Shown: positions 44,679-55,347, numbered from the stretch's first letter. The stretch is 64,000 nucleotides of DNA from Planctobacterium sp047947135 (GCA_047947135.1 CP170457.1:1488001-1552000); one strand, 5' to 3'. The notes: generated from the letters alone by a model not told the origin. Numbers and translations: made by a program.

Positions 44679-46523
44679 ATGAGTTTAGCACCAGTTGCCA
44701 TAGATAAATTGCGAAATATCGCGATTATCGCCCACGTAGACCACGGAAAAACAACGTTGGTTGATAAATTACTGCAGCAATCAGGAACCCTGGAAACCAG
44801 AGGAGAGTCCGAAGAGCGCGTGATGGACTCAAACGATCTTGAGAAAGAGCGTGGAATTACAATTTTGGCAAAGAATACTGCCATAGAATGGAATGGCTAT
44901 CACATCAATATCGTCGATACTCCGGGACACGCCGACTTTGGTGGTGAAGTCGAACGGGTAATGTCAATGGCGGACTCAGTGTTATTATTGGTTGATGCTC
45001 AGGAAGGGCCAATGCCACAAACGCGCTTTGTAACGCAAAAAGCGTTTGCTCAGGGTTTAAAGCCTATTGTCGTCATTAACAAGGTTGACAAACCCGGTGC
45101 CAGAACAGATTGGGTTATAGAGCAGGTTTTTGATTTGTTCGATAATCTTGGTGCTACTGATGACCAGCTAGATTTTCAAGTGGTGTATGCCTCAGCTTTA
45201 AATGGTTGGGCAACAATGGATCTTGATTCGCCTTCAGACGATATGACGCCGCTATTCGAAACAATAGTCGATCAGGTAGACGCCCCAAATACTGATGAGG
45301 ATGGTGGTCTGCAAATGCAGATCACGCAATTGGATTACAGCTCATATGTGGGTGTTATTGGGGTGGGTCGGGTTACGCGCGGCAAGATTGCAACTAACCA
45401 ACAGGTCACAGTAATTGACCGCAACGGTAAATCCCGAAATGGTAAAGTTGGGCAGGTCTTAGGATATCTGGGGCTTGAACGCCATGAAATCGGAGCCGCT
45501 TCTGCCGGCAATATTATTGCCGTTACCGGTCTGGGTGATTTAAAAATATCCGACACTATATGCGACGTCAACGCTGCAGAGCCATTGACTCCTTTGAGCG
45601 TTGATGAGCCGACAGTCACCATGACATTTCAGGTCAATACATCACCTTTTTCAGGTAAAGAAGGGAAGTACGTTACTTCACGCAATATCCTTGATCGTCT
45701 GCGTACCGAAGAAGTACATAATGTAGCACTGCGTGTTGAAGAGATGCCTGACCCAGATAAATTCAGAGTGTCTGGTCGTGGCGAGCTGCATTTGGGTATT
45801 TTGATTGAGAATATGCGTCGTGAAGGATACGAACTGGCGGTATCTCGCCCTGAAGTAATATTACGTGAAGTTGATGGTAAAACGGAAGAACCATTTGAGA
45901 CGGTCACTATCGACTGTGAAGAAGGGCATCAGGGCTCGGTGATGGAGCAGATGGGGTATCGCAAGGCGGAACTGACCAACATGTCACCTGACGGTAAAGG
46001 CCGGGTCAGAATGGACTTTGTTATGCCAAGCCGTGGTCTTATCGGTTTTCACACTGAGTTTATGACCCTGACGTCTGGATCGGGTTTGCTTTATCACTCG
46101 TTTGATCACTACGGACCTTTTAAAGGCGGGAATATCGGGCAACGTAAGAACGGTGTATTGATCGCCAATGCCCCAGGAAAAGCCTTGACGAATGCACTGT
46201 TCAATCTGCAGGAGCGTGGTCGTTTGTTTATTGGTCATGGTGTTGAAGTGTATGAAGGTATGGTGATTGGGATTCACAGCAGAGACAATGATCTGACAGT
46301 TAATGCCTTAAAAGGTAAACAGTTAACTAACGTTCGTGCCTCTGGTACCGATGAAGCGCAGGTCCTGACGCCTCCTGTTGTGATGTCGTTAGAGCAAGCA
46401 ATGGAGTTTATCGATGATGACGAACTGGTGGAAGTTACGCCAGAAAGCATACGCATTCGTAAAAAACTATTGACCGAGAATGAGCGAAAGCGTGCCTCTC
46501 GAGTAAAAGAAAAAGAATCTTAG
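44679..46523 (+). CDS. typA: Ribosome-associated GTPase TypA/BipA
   Basis: A 614-residue translational GTPase. G motifs are IAHVDHGKTTLVDKLL, EKERGITI, VDTPGHADFGGEV and VVINKVDKPGA; the BipA-specific C-terminal domain begins near HSRDNDLTVNALKGKQLTNV. BipA binds 70S ribosomes near the A site and assists 50S assembly at low temperature. It is divergent from glnA, the usual enterobacterial arrangement, and shares the 377-bp regulatory region. Confidence 0.98.
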   Translation: MSLAPVAIDKLRNIAIIAHVDHGKTTLVDKLLQQSGTLETRGESEERVMDSNDLEKERGITILAKNTAIEWNGYHINIVDTPGHADFGGEVERVMSMADSVLLLVDAQEGPMPQTRFVTQKAFAQGLKPIVVINKVDKPGARTDWVIEQVFDLFDNLGATDDQLDFQVVYASALNGWATMDLDSPSDDMTPLFETIVDQVDAPNTDEDGGLQMQITQLDYSSYVGVIGVGRVTRGKIATNQQVTVIDRNGKSRNGKVGQVLGYLGLERHEIGAASAGNIIAVTGLGDLKISDTICDVNAAEPLTPLSVDEPTVTMTFQVNTSPFSGKEGKYVTSRNILDRLRTEEVHNVALRVEEMPDPDKFRVSGRGELHLGILIENMRREGYELAVSRPEVILREVDGKTEEPFETVTIDCEEGHQGSVMEQMGYRKAELTNMSPDGKGRVRMDFVMPSRGLIGFHTEFMTLTSGSGLLYHSFDHYGPFKGGNIGQRKNGVLIANAPGKALTNALFNLQERGRLFIGHGVEVYEGMVIGIHSRDNDLTVNALKGKQLTNVRASGTDEAQVLTPPVVMSLEQAMEFIDDDELVEVTPESIRIRKKLLTENERKRASRVKEKES

Positions 46524-46533
46524 ATACTGATTC

Positions 46534-46556
46534 GCGGTGGGCATTTCGCCCACCGC
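46534..46556 (+). terminator. Hairpin after typA
   Basis: GCGGTGGGC (46534-46542) pairs perfectly with GCCCACCGC (46548-46556). The stem is very stable, but no T run follows, so it may be a 3'-end stabiliser instead of an intrinsic terminator. Confidence 0.6.
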
Positions 46557-46687
46557 ACTATTTCAATCTACCAACCTTCCCTTTTCACGTCATATTTTTC
46601 TCACCATCAATTTAAAGTTGTTTGAATAAAAAAATCCAAATACCCTATCTATAGTGTGCAATTGTATAGGTAAAATTGGGAATACAA

Positions 46688-47101
46688 ATGTCAGCTTCAG
46701 CTATAACACTGCTGCTCTATATTCTGTGGACTTTGCTGCTATTGGTTTCGTTACTTGCTTATCGCTCATATATTGTCAGTAGGGGTGAAAAGGCCGCCAA
46801 TGAGTTTCAAAGCGATGGTTCCGATGTTGGAGAGTTTGCTCAACGGCTAACCCGTGCGCATGCGAATTGTATTGAGTCGTTCCCCATTATTGCGGGAGTT
46901 TTGCTGGTATCGTTGGCTCTGGGTTTTCAGCACCTGACAGATGCGCTTGCATACGCTGTACTAGCGGCACGTGTTGTGCAGTCGTTGATACATTTAGCGT
47001 CGACGTCAGTTCTAGCCGTACAGATACGTTTTGTCGCCTTCATCGTACAAATTGGGATAAGTGGATATTGGTTGGTCTTGATGTTGTTGGCACTGTTGTA
47101 A
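46688..47101 (+). CDS. MAPEG-family membrane protein
   Basis: A 137-residue protein with four hydrophobic segments (about residues 4-26, 58-79, 84-104 and 112-135). The segment AQRLTRAHANCIESFPIIAG carries the R-x-x-x-A-x-x-N-x-x-E-x-x-P pattern of MAPEG proteins, a family of glutathione- and eicosanoid-related membrane enzymes. The bacterial substrate is unknown. It starts with ATG at 46688 (an in-frame TTG four codons upstream is less likely). An ABC exporter gene begins 3 bp after its stop, so the two are probably co-transcribed. Confidence 0.85.
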   Translation: MSASAITLLLYILWTLLLLVSLLAYRSYIVSRGEKAANEFQSDGSDVGEFAQRLTRAHANCIESFPIIAGVLLVSLALGFQHLTDALAYAVLAARVVQSLIHLASTSVLAVQIRFVAFIVQIGISGYWLVLMLLALL

Positions 47102-47104
47102 TTT

Positions 47105-48949
47105 ATGTCAATATTTCGTCTATTTGAGGGGCTGACTCAACCATTTCCAGAAGACCAAACTGTACCACCACCCGCCAACCTGGTTGCGTTTTGTCGCTAT
47201 TACGCGACTGGGATGTGGCCTGTAATTCTGCTGGTATCCTTTCTTAGCGGTGCTATCGCGGCTTTAGAAGTGACCTTATTTGGCTTTTTAGGTACTTTAG
47301 TGGATGCCATTGCCAATACCGATCCTCAAGTATTTTTCCAACAGGAAAGCAGTAATATTGTCTGGATAGGGGCCGTTGTATTGTTAATGTTACCTTTGCT
47401 GGTGATGTTGCAGTCATTGTTTAGCCACCAATCGTTGATGGGCAACTTTCCAATGCGCATCCGCTGGTCAGCACACCGGCATTTACTCAATCAGAGTGTT
47501 GAGTTTTTTCACAATGAGTTTGCCGGGCGTATCGCCACAAAAGTAATGCAAACATCCCTTGCAGTTCGGGAAACGGTACTCAAGATGATGGATCTGCTGG
47601 TGTATGTCACGGTGTACTTTTCCAGCATCGTTGTGTTGGTCATTATGATGGACTGGCGCCTTGGAATTCCGTTTTTGATATGGCTATCCTTGTATTTGAT
47701 CATTCTCAAGTTTTTAATCCCTCGCCTAAAAAAAGTATCGCAAAAGCAAGCTAATGCCCGGTCAGAAATGACCGGCAGAGTTGTTGATAGCTACACCAAT
47801 GTAACCACCGTTAAATTATTTAGTCATTCTGCAAGAGAAGCTCAGTATGCCAGAGACAGCATGTCGGCATTTTTGCAAACGGTCTATCCACAAATGCGAC
47901 TTGTGACGGTTTTAGAAAGCCTGGTATGGCTCAGTAACACCCTACTTATTTTTAGTGTCGCAGGTTTGGGACTCTACTTTTGGCGATATGCCATTGTATC
48001 ACCGGGTGATATTGCCGTGTCGGTGAGCTTAGCGATGCGACTCAATGGCATGGCCCAATGGATAATGTGGGAAGTTTCTGGCTTGTTTGAAAATATAGGT
48101 ATGGTTCAGGATGGCATGGAAACTTTATCGAAACCGGTCAACGTTCAAGATGTGCCGGATGCAGAACCAATAAGTATTCGCCAAGGGGAGATTGAATTTA
48201 AAAATGTCCATTTCTCATATCAAAGCGCCAAAAATAGTGTTCCGGTATTCCAGCAACTGAACTTAAAAATCGCTGCTGGTGAAAAGGTAGGTATTGTTGG
48301 ACCCTCAGGTGCGGGGAAATCGACCTTGGTGAACTTGCTACTTAGATTTTATGATGTGCAGAAAGGTGACATAACAATCGACGAGCAAAATATTAAAGAG
48401 TTACAGCAGGAAAGTTTACGCGCACAAATCAGTATGGTGACACAAGATACTTCACTGCTGCACCGCACCATCAGAGAGAATATTTTGTATGGCAAAGAAA
48501 AAGCCACTGAAGAAGAACTGATTGCGGCAGCAAAACATGCTGAAGCTCATCACTTTATTCAGTCGCTATCTGATCATCTAGGCAATACCGGTTACGATGC
48601 ACATGTTGGGGAGCGGGGCGTTAAGCTATCTGGTGGGCAACGTCAGCGCATTGCAATTGCCCGGGTACTACTGAAAGATGCCCCAATACTGATTTTGGAC
48701 GAAGCCACATCTGCTCTGGATTCTGAAGTGGAAGTGGCAATACAGGAGTGCCTATACAAGATCATGGAGAATAAAACGGTTCTGGCGATTGCGCATCGGC
48801 TGTCAACAATTGCAGCGATGGATCGATTGGTGGTTTTTGAGCAGGGCCAGATTGTTGAATCAGGAACTCACAAGGAATTACTGAGCATGAATGGTCGCTA
48901 CGCAAAACTCTGGGCACATCAAACCGGTGGATTTCTGGGGCTGGAATAA
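47105..48949 (+). CDS. ABC exporter, fused permease and ATPase
   Basis: A 614-residue half-transporter with an N-terminal six-helix membrane domain (about residues 35-330) and a C-terminal ATPase (about 365-600). Walker A is GPSGAGKSTL (about residue 398), the Q-loop is MVTQDTSLL, the signature LSGGQRQRIAIARVLL and Walker B ILILDEATSAL. It should work as a homodimer. The family includes MsbA-like and multidrug exporters; the substrate cannot be read. Confidence 0.93.
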   Translation: MSIFRLFEGLTQPFPEDQTVPPPANLVAFCRYYATGMWPVILLVSFLSGAIAALEVTLFGFLGTLVDAIANTDPQVFFQQESSNIVWIGAVVLLMLPLLVMLQSLFSHQSLMGNFPMRIRWSAHRHLLNQSVEFFHNEFAGRIATKVMQTSLAVRETVLKMMDLLVYVTVYFSSIVVLVIMMDWRLGIPFLIWLSLYLIILKFLIPRLKKVSQKQANARSEMTGRVVDSYTNVTTVKLFSHSAREAQYARDSMSAFLQTVYPQMRLVTVLESLVWLSNTLLIFSVAGLGLYFWRYAIVSPGDIAVSVSLAMRLNGMAQWIMWEVSGLFENIGMVQDGMETLSKPVNVQDVPDAEPISIRQGEIEFKNVHFSYQSAKNSVPVFQQLNLKIAAGEKVGIVGPSGAGKSTLVNLLLRFYDVQKGDITIDEQNIKELQQESLRAQISMVTQDTSLLHRTIRENILYGKEKATEEELIAAAKHAEAHHFIQSLSDHLGNTGYDAHVGERGVKLSGGQRQRIAIARVLLKDAPILILDEATSALDSEVEVAIQECLYKIMENKTVLAIAHRLSTIAAMDRLVVFEQGQIVESGTHKELLSMNGRYAKLWAHQTGGFLGLE

Positions 48950-49016
48950 ATCAGTCTTTATCAACGCGCAAATCGGCAAATATTAACTATCCTTTGACAA
49001 TGAAGAATGTTTCTTT

Positions 49017-52000
49017 GTGAACAATATTTTCCGTATGTACAAGAGTCGATTGTGTTTACTTATCACCTTTGTTGGGATGCTCTGGGCATCGGGAAACATT
49101 GCGGCTGTGGTGGATACCGACAATGTGCGTAGTGCGACGTTGCAACGCTTGTCTGTGGATGACGGTCTTTCGCAGGGTTCCATTGTTGACGTGTATCAAG
49201 ATAATCAAGGCTATATTTGGGTGGCCACGTCTGAAGGACTGAACTTTTACAATGGCTATGAGGTTCGTCAGTTTCGAGGGCCAAACGATGAATTTTTGGC
49301 CGCATTCATCAATTTTGTCTATCAAGATAAAGATGGATACATCTGGATATCTGTTTTTGATTTCGGCTTGTATCGGTATGCCCCACAATCCGATGAATTG
49401 AGTCTGGTTTTCGCCACTGATGATGACGCTGCAGGTGAGGTGTTTAGTTACTTAGCTGCCCCGCAAAAACAGCAAATATGGTTCTTAACTACTCATGGTC
49501 TGCTTGAATACGACATGGTACACCGGACCTTCACCTCTCGCCTGGATTTATCTGAATCATTTGGTGAGGAGCGTTTTTTCACTTCCATAACAGAAACCGA
49601 CGACACATTCTTTCTTGGATCCAACCAGGGCCTGGTGACCGTTTCTAAAACTTACTTTACCCATACTGACTGGCAGATATTGTCTCAATCTGAAGAAACA
49701 ACAGATGCGTTCAAACAGCGTATTAGAAAATTACTCATCGTGGATGATGCCCTTTGGATTGCGACGGCCAGAGGGCTATTGCAGGCGCCTGTCGCGCAGT
49801 TTAATTCAACTATCAATCAAGACATTGTTGTTGCTAATCCGATTATTTCTTCGCTGGCATTTGAAGACTTGATATTACATCAACAGAACGTGTACGCCGC
49901 CTCACAACAAGGGTTGTTTCAAATTGAACCAGACATGGAATATGCCACGTTACTACTGCAATTTTCTATGTCTAATCAAGAGGTCTTTAATAATCGTATT
50001 CGCGACATCATGGTAGATCGTTCCGGCAATTTCTGGTTGGCGTCCGTTTCCAGAGGACTCTACATTTGGAATCCTCGAACTCGTGTTTTTAATAACCGGT
50101 TCAATACCGGTGGGCAAAGAGAAGTTTTGTCCGACAACGTCGTATGGTCGATAGCAGAATCGGAAAGTGGAGAACTTTGGATTGGCACGTCAAATGGCTT
50201 AACCCGAATAAGCGCCGCAGGCGACAGTCATAAAATCTACTTTCAGTCAGATGTTGGACTGGAGGATATTAGCCATATCGAACAAGTCGCTTTCGACCCT
50301 GAAGGGTATCTTTGGCTATCCACCTGGGCCGGGATTATCAAGTTTGATACTAACGCTGAAAAGCAGGTGCCTATTGCCACGGTTCAACACGAGCTATTAG
50401 ACGTCTTTAAAGATGAACAAGCCTATTTTAAGTTTGACCGTTCAGGTCGCATGTGGCTGGTCACGCTCGGGTCCTACTACTTATTTGAACCCGACTCGGG
50501 AGATATTACGGAGTTAGTGGAGCTACGAGACAAGGCCAATCCCTATTTTAGTTTCGGTTTCATGGGCCAGATGGGGGAGAGTGACTGGATGCTCATGAGT
50601 GGTTCCGGTCAGCTTTGGGGAGTGCACTCACAAACCCTTGAAGTCAAACTACTGTATGAACTCGATAATTATTCACCACAAGAATTTATTTACATTGATA
50701 ACTTTGTATTTGATGAAGAACGACAGCTGTTGTGGTTGAGCTTCACTTCAAGAGGCATCATGGCCCTTTCATTACAGGACTTTACAACGGTTTATGTTCA
50801 CAACGAAAAAAGTCTTGAACCCATTTCGCCAGTATATGGCCTGGTACCGGACGAAAATGGTCGTCTTTGGTTTAGCAGTCATGATGGTATTTACAGTCTT
50901 AATATGGAGTCTAAACACGTCAGTAAATTTGATACTGAATACGGACTATCCGTCATGGAGTTTAACAGTGGTGCCTATAACAAATTGTCAACGGGGGAGC
51001 TTATTTACGGCAGCGTCAAAGGGCTCACCCGGTTTTACCCTGAACATATAGGGCGTAAAGCGGATTTTCATCGGCAGGTTTATATTGACGAAGTGTCTAT
51101 TGATGGCGTGTCGCAAATAAGTTCTTTCGCCAATTTGGCGGGGCAGTCTTTTTCAATTCTTAACGATCATCTGAGTATTCAAGTGTCATTTACTACTCTG
51201 GGCTTTGAACAACAAAATAAAGTTCGTTATGAATACCAGCTGATTCAGGATGAGATCATTACTTATCCTGTCAGCAAAAAAAATACCATTAACTTTACCC
51301 GTCTTTTACCGGGGCACTATGAATTGCGCGTTAATGCGATTTCCCCGAAAACTGGCTTTAGAACCAAACCTTCCAGTATCTTTTTTGAAGTTAAGTATAC
51401 AGCCTGGTTATCACCAGGGGCTAAAAGTGTCTATGTCACAGTGCTGGTGTTGCTCATTGTCTTTTTAGTGTTCCGAAGAAAGCAAAAACGTCTTGCAATG
51501 ATGGCCATGAACCGGCACTTAGAATTGAGTGAAGAGCGATTGCAAATTGCCTTGCGCTCCAGTCACAGCTATGCCTGGGAGTGGAACGATTCAACAAATA
51601 ATTTACATCTGTCAAAAAACTCTGAAGACGCCTCGCAGGTGACCCCGGAAACCTTTAAAGAACATTATCAGGAAATCCACCCAGACGATCGACGTAGCTT
51701 TTTAAAAGAGTGGCAACGGATGTTTGATTCAGCTGACATTGATGCGTTTAACTTTACTTATCGAATGAAGAGTCCGCAGGGAGAATTTCGCTGGTACCGT
51801 AATGTCGGTCGCATACTACAACGCAATGAACACGGTAAACCTCAGAGGATCAGCGGCCTGTTTACCGATATTACAGAAATTAAGTCCATGGAGGAAAGCG
51901 CTTCGATCTTTGGTGAGGCGTTCCGTAATACCAAAGACTGGGTGGTCATTATTGATGCGGAATTTAATGGAGTGATGGCGAACAACTCCTTCTATAAAGC

Positions 52001-53609
52001 ATTTAATGTGAAGCCGAATTCGACCTTTTCTCTGAATGATGAAATGTTTGCTGGTCTGACAAACAAAATGTTGTTTTACCGAAAAATCATGGGGAATATG
52101 AATGTCGGCGAGCATTGGCATGGCGAAGACAGTGTCAAAGTGCCCGATGGCACCATCTTTCATGTACTGATCAACATCAGCCTAATCAAAGTGGAAAGTC
52201 ACGCTGAGCATCACTTTGTGGTTATTTTCACGGATATAACCAAGCAGAAGGAAGCCGAAGATGAATTGCGGAAAATGGCCAACTATGATCCGCTGACTTC
52301 ATTACCCAATCGCACGCTGCTGATCGATCGTATTGAGCATGCGATTCAGGGTGCCGATCGGAATAATGACACATTGGCATTACTATTCCTGGATTTGGAT
52401 CGATTTAAACCAGTCAACGACTCCCTTGGACATGAGTACGGTGACATGTTGCTGCAGAAAATTGCCCAGCGGCTGAAGAGCCGCGTCAGGCGTCAGGACA
52501 CGGTTGCCAGATTGGGTGGGGATGAGTTTGTCGTGGTCCTGGAATCCTTCAAAGATGTCACTCATGTAGGCGAAGTCGCTCAGGAGATTGCAGAGCATAT
52601 TGGTAAGCCTGTGCAATTAGGGCGGCATCGAGTCAGTGTGGCTCCCAGTATTGGTATTGCGCTATACCCAAGTGACGCCAGAACCCCAAGTGATTTATTA
52701 CGGGATGCAGACATCGCCATGTACCACGCCAAAAAAGATCCCAGTCATTGTTTCCATTTCTATACTGACTCAATGGATTTAGAGGTTAGAGAGACGCTGC
52801 AAAAAGAATACAACCTCAAGCAGGCGCAAGTGAATCAGGAGTTTATTAACTATTATCAACCTATTATTGATGCCCGGACCGGCCATATTTCAGGAGCTGA
52901 GCTGTTGCTACGTTGGCGTACGCTTGATGGCATCATTGCACCCAAAGAATTTATTCCCTTATCGGAACAAATAGGTCTGATCATTCCAATGACCAATGAT
53001 GCCCTATCCCGTGGTTTACTGGAAATTAAGGCCTGGCGTGAGAAAATACCGGATTTTTACTTATCGTTGAATTTGTCAGTTATTCATTTTGAACAAGAAA
53101 ATATCGTTGATAGTATGGCCGAGTTGTTACAGCAACATGGTCTGCCACCTTCGGCACTGCGGGTAGAGGTAACTGAAAGCGCCTTAATGTCACAACCTGA
53201 TAAAGCCATCACCACCATGAGACGCTTTATGGAGAAAGGCATTATGCTTGCACTTGATGACTTTGGTACTGGTTATTCGTCATTTGCCTACCTAAAAAAA
53301 TTGCCACTCAATGCCGTTAAACTGGATCGCAGTTTTATTTGGGGAATAGGCCATGACGAGAAAGACGAAATTATCGTCGATGCGATACTGGCTGTGGCGG
53401 AGAGTATGGATTTATTCTGTGTAGCCGAGGGGGTCGAAACGGTCGCTCATCTGGAGTATCTGGAACAACGAGGCTGCCAGTATTTGCAAGGGTATTACTT
53501 CGCAAAACCATTAGGAAGTGATGACTTTACCACCTATTTGGATAATTTTAAGCCGCATGATAAAAGTGCAACGGCAAGCTCAGGAAACACGAATAACATT
53601 GATGCCTAA
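49017..53609 (+). CDS. Propeller-PAS-PAS-GGDEF-EAL sensor protein
   Basis: A 1,530-residue membrane sensor. After a signal peptide (about residues 1-30) there is a large periplasmic two-component-regulator propeller (about 35-690) with repeats such as DNQGYIWVATSEGLNFYNGY and ESGELWIGTSNGLTRIS. A Y_Y_Y domain, a transmembrane helix (about 801-820), two PAS domains (about 840-960 and 965-1080), GGDEF (RLGGDEFVVVLE, about residue 1166) and EAL (GAELLLRW, EVTESALM, DDFGTGYSSFAYLKKL, VAEGVET) follow. Both catalytic motifs look intact, although the EAL signature reads ELL. The start is GTG; a later ATG at 49035 is possible. Confidence 0.93.
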   Translation: MNNIFRMYKSRLCLLITFVGMLWASGNIAAVVDTDNVRSATLQRLSVDDGLSQGSIVDVYQDNQGYIWVATSEGLNFYNGYEVRQFRGPNDEFLAAFINFVYQDKDGYIWISVFDFGLYRYAPQSDELSLVFATDDDAAGEVFSYLAAPQKQQIWFLTTHGLLEYDMVHRTFTSRLDLSESFGEERFFTSITETDDTFFLGSNQGLVTVSKTYFTHTDWQILSQSEETTDAFKQRIRKLLIVDDALWIATARGLLQAPVAQFNSTINQDIVVANPIISSLAFEDLILHQQNVYAASQQGLFQIEPDMEYATLLLQFSMSNQEVFNNRIRDIMVDRSGNFWLASVSRGLYIWNPRTRVFNNRFNTGGQREVLSDNVVWSIAESESGELWIGTSNGLTRISAAGDSHKIYFQSDVGLEDISHIEQVAFDPEGYLWLSTWAGIIKFDTNAEKQVPIATVQHELLDVFKDEQAYFKFDRSGRMWLVTLGSYYLFEPDSGDITELVELRDKANPYFSFGFMGQMGESDWMLMSGSGQLWGVHSQTLEVKLLYELDNYSPQEFIYIDNFVFDEERQLLWLSFTSRGIMALSLQDFTTVYVHNEKSLEPISPVYGLVPDENGRLWFSSHDGIYSLNMESKHVSKFDTEYGLSVMEFNSGAYNKLSTGELIYGSVKGLTRFYPEHIGRKADFHRQVYIDEVSIDGVSQISSFANLAGQSFSILNDHLSIQVSFTTLGFEQQNKVRYEYQLIQDEIITYPVSKKNTINFTRLLPGHYELRVNAISPKTGFRTKPSSIFFEVKYTAWLSPGAKSVYVTVLVLLIVFLVFRRKQKRLAMMAMNRHLELSEERLQIALRSSHSYAWEWNDSTNNLHLSKNSEDASQVTPETFKEHYQEIHPDDRRSFLKEWQRMFDSADIDAFNFTYRMKSPQGEFRWYRNVGRILQRNEHGKPQRISGLFTDITEIKSMEESASIFGEAFRNTKDWVVIIDAEFNGVMANNSFYKAFNVKPNSTFSLNDEMFAGLTNKMLFYRKIMGNMNVGEHWHGEDSVKVPDGTIFHVLINISLIKVESHAEHHFVVIFTDITKQKEAEDELRKMANYDPLTSLPNRTLLIDRIEHAIQGADRNNDTLALLFLDLDRFKPVNDSLGHEYGDMLLQKIAQRLKSRVRRQDTVARLGGDEFVVVLESFKDVTHVGEVAQEIAEHIGKPVQLGRHRVSVAPSIGIALYPSDARTPSDLLRDADIAMYHAKKDPSHCFHFYTDSMDLEVRETLQKEYNLKQAQVNQEFINYYQPIIDARTGHISGAELLLRWRTLDGIIAPKEFIPLSEQIGLIIPMTNDALSRGLLEIKAWREKIPDFYLSLNLSVIHFEQENIVDSMAELLQQHGLPPSALRVEVTESALMSQPDKAITTMRRFMEKGIMLALDDFGTGYSSFAYLKKLPLNAVKLDRSFIWGIGHDEKDEIIVDAILAVAESMDLFCVAEGVETVAHLEYLEQRGCQYLQGYYFAKPLGSDDFTTYLDNFKPHDKSATASSGNTNNIDA

Positions 53610-54063
53610 TCGTTCATTAACCTGGCTGCAAAGTAAGTGGGTAGTGGCATTTATTGGTGCTTTTTGTCTCACCATCGCAATCGTCTGGAGCTTACTGGGG
53701 GCTTGGTTTGTTCTACCCTTTGCCGGCCTGGAAGTTACGATATTGGCACTGGTGATGTATTTGGTATCACGCGCCTCTTATCAACAGCAACAGTTGCTGT
53801 TTCACCAAGATAATATCCTCGTACTTAAAGGATTCTCCCATCGCTGTAGGCAATGGTGTTTTGTGCGCAGTAAAACGCGTGTTTACTGGCAAGAAACCAA
53901 CCACCCTGAAGATGTTCGGCAGCTGTTTTTAAGTGATGATAATCAAAAAACAGCCATTGGCGACTTTCTAAACTTGGAAGACCAACAACAATTGCTCAAG
54001 CACTGTCAGCAACTGGGGTTAACGACAGAAGAGCACAAAAAACCAGTACAGGTTGATTTTTAG
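53557..54063 (+). CDS. DUF2244 family membrane protein
   Basis: A protein of about 168 residues with two close transmembrane helices (about residues 28-48 and 50-71). It has the DUF2244 hallmark LLGAWFVLPFAGLEVTILAL. The remainder is a soluble PH-like domain. Two starts compete: 53557 (gives MIKVQRQAQETRITLMPNRS, matching family N termini) and 53602. Both overlap the end of the upstream sensor gene. The function of the family is not established. Confidence 0.85.
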   Translation: MIKVQRQAQETRITLMPNRSLTWLQSKWVVAFIGAFCLTIAIVWSLLGAWFVLPFAGLEVTILALVMYLVSRASYQQQQLLFHQDNILVLKGFSHRCRQWCFVRSKTRVYWQETNHPEDVRQLFLSDDNQKTAIGDFLNLEDQQQLLKHCQQLGLTTEEHKKPVQVDF

Positions 54064-54189
54064 TAACATATTTTGGAAACAATTAGTTGCTGATTTGGTC
54101 TATATTTAAGATGAACCAACACTAATTGACGTTAAGTTACATTGTTGTGAATGGTAAACAGGCGTAGCGTGTTGGTATGGGAGGTGCCC

Positions 54190-55347
54190 ATGGCCAAATT
54201 GAAGATGTACTTACTGTTGTTGCTTACGACGACGCTGCTAGGTTGTTCGAGCACGCAAACTCCCGTTATTGCCGCAAATCCACATTTCCTCGATTTATCC
54301 TTTGAAGGCTTCGAAAAATATCACATTGAATCAGAGAAAGAAGTGTTTGGTCTGAGTGAAGAGGCCAGACGATTTGTCATACGTAAACTGCAAAGTAAGC
54401 ATGATCCCACCGTTAGAATGGAAACGCTTGTCAGAGAAGTCTTTAATCGTACCGACTTTAATCTTATTTATGATGGTACGGCAAACACCATTGCCAGTGA
54501 AACCTTTGCCAATAAGACAGCTAATTGTTTATCGTTATCCATCATGACCTATGCTTTAGCCAAGGAGGCAGGTCTAGGAGTGGTTTTCCAGGAAATAGAC
54601 ATTCCAGAGTATTGGACGCGCCGCGAAGGTTACAGCATGTTGAATGGCCACGTAAACCTGAAATTATCTCAAGCAAAAGATCCCTCTCGCTATTATTTTG
54701 ATACTCGCTCGATGATTGTTGACTTTGACCCTTTTTCGCCTAAAAAACACTTCCCTTCCGTTCGAGCGGGCAGAGAGCGTATTCTGGCGATGTTTTACAA
54801 TAATAAAGGCGCCGATGCCCTTATCAGTGGTGAATTCAGACATGCCTATGCTTATTTCCGTGAAGCGTTAATTGTTGATAAACAGTTTCAATCAGCCTGG
54901 ATAAATCTGGGTATCTTGTATCGCATGACTGGGCATTGGGATTGGGCCGAGAAAACCTACAGTTCAGCACTTGCCTTGAATGACAATAATCTGACCGTTT
55001 TGGAAAACATGGCAGTGTTATATGACGTTCAGGGGCTGGAGAAAAAAGCGCAGAAGATCATGGAGAAAGTGCATACAAAACGTCGCAGCAATCCTTATTA
55101 TCACTATATACAGGGTGAGCAAGAATTGGAAAATGGCGAATATGAGTTGGCACTTGCTCACTACAGGAAGGCGATATCTCTGGATAAAAGTAAACATGAG
55201 TTCTATTTTGGCATGGCGAAAACCTACGCTGAATTGGGTGATGTGGATAAAAGTCAGTTTTATTTAAAACGGGCAAAACGTTCCGCAAATTTTGATGATC
55301 AAAAATCCCGCTATCAAAGCAAACTAGACTTATTAACCAGTTTGTAA
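54190..55347 (+). CDS. TPR lipoprotein with transglutaminase-like domain
   Basis: A 385-residue protein. The start at 54190 follows GGAGGT; the product has a lipoprotein signal peptide with lipobox LLGCSS (Cys about residue 19). A transglutaminase-like domain follows (ETFANKTANCLSLSIMTYAL, with His in LNGHVNLKL), and then at least four tetratricopeptide repeats (AYFREALIVDKQFQSAWINL, AEKTYSSALALNDNNLTVLE, LALAHYRKAISLDKSKHEFY). It probably sits on the periplasmic face of a membrane. Its stop overlaps the start of the next gene (TAATG). Confidence 0.85.
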   Translation: MAKLKMYLLLLLTTTLLGCSSTQTPVIAANPHFLDLSFEGFEKYHIESEKEVFGLSEEARRFVIRKLQSKHDPTVRMETLVREVFNRTDFNLIYDGTANTIASETFANKTANCLSLSIMTYALAKEAGLGVVFQEIDIPEYWTRREGYSMLNGHVNLKLSQAKDPSRYYFDTRSMIVDFDPFSPKKHFPSVRAGRERILAMFYNNKGADALISGEFRHAYAYFREALIVDKQFQSAWINLGILYRMTGHWDWAEKTYSSALALNDNNLTVLENMAVLYDVQGLEKKAQKIMEKVHTKRRSNPYYHYIQGEQELENGEYELALAHYRKAISLDKSKHEFYFGMAKTYAELGDVDKSQFYLKRAKRSANFDDQKSRYQSKLDLLTSL

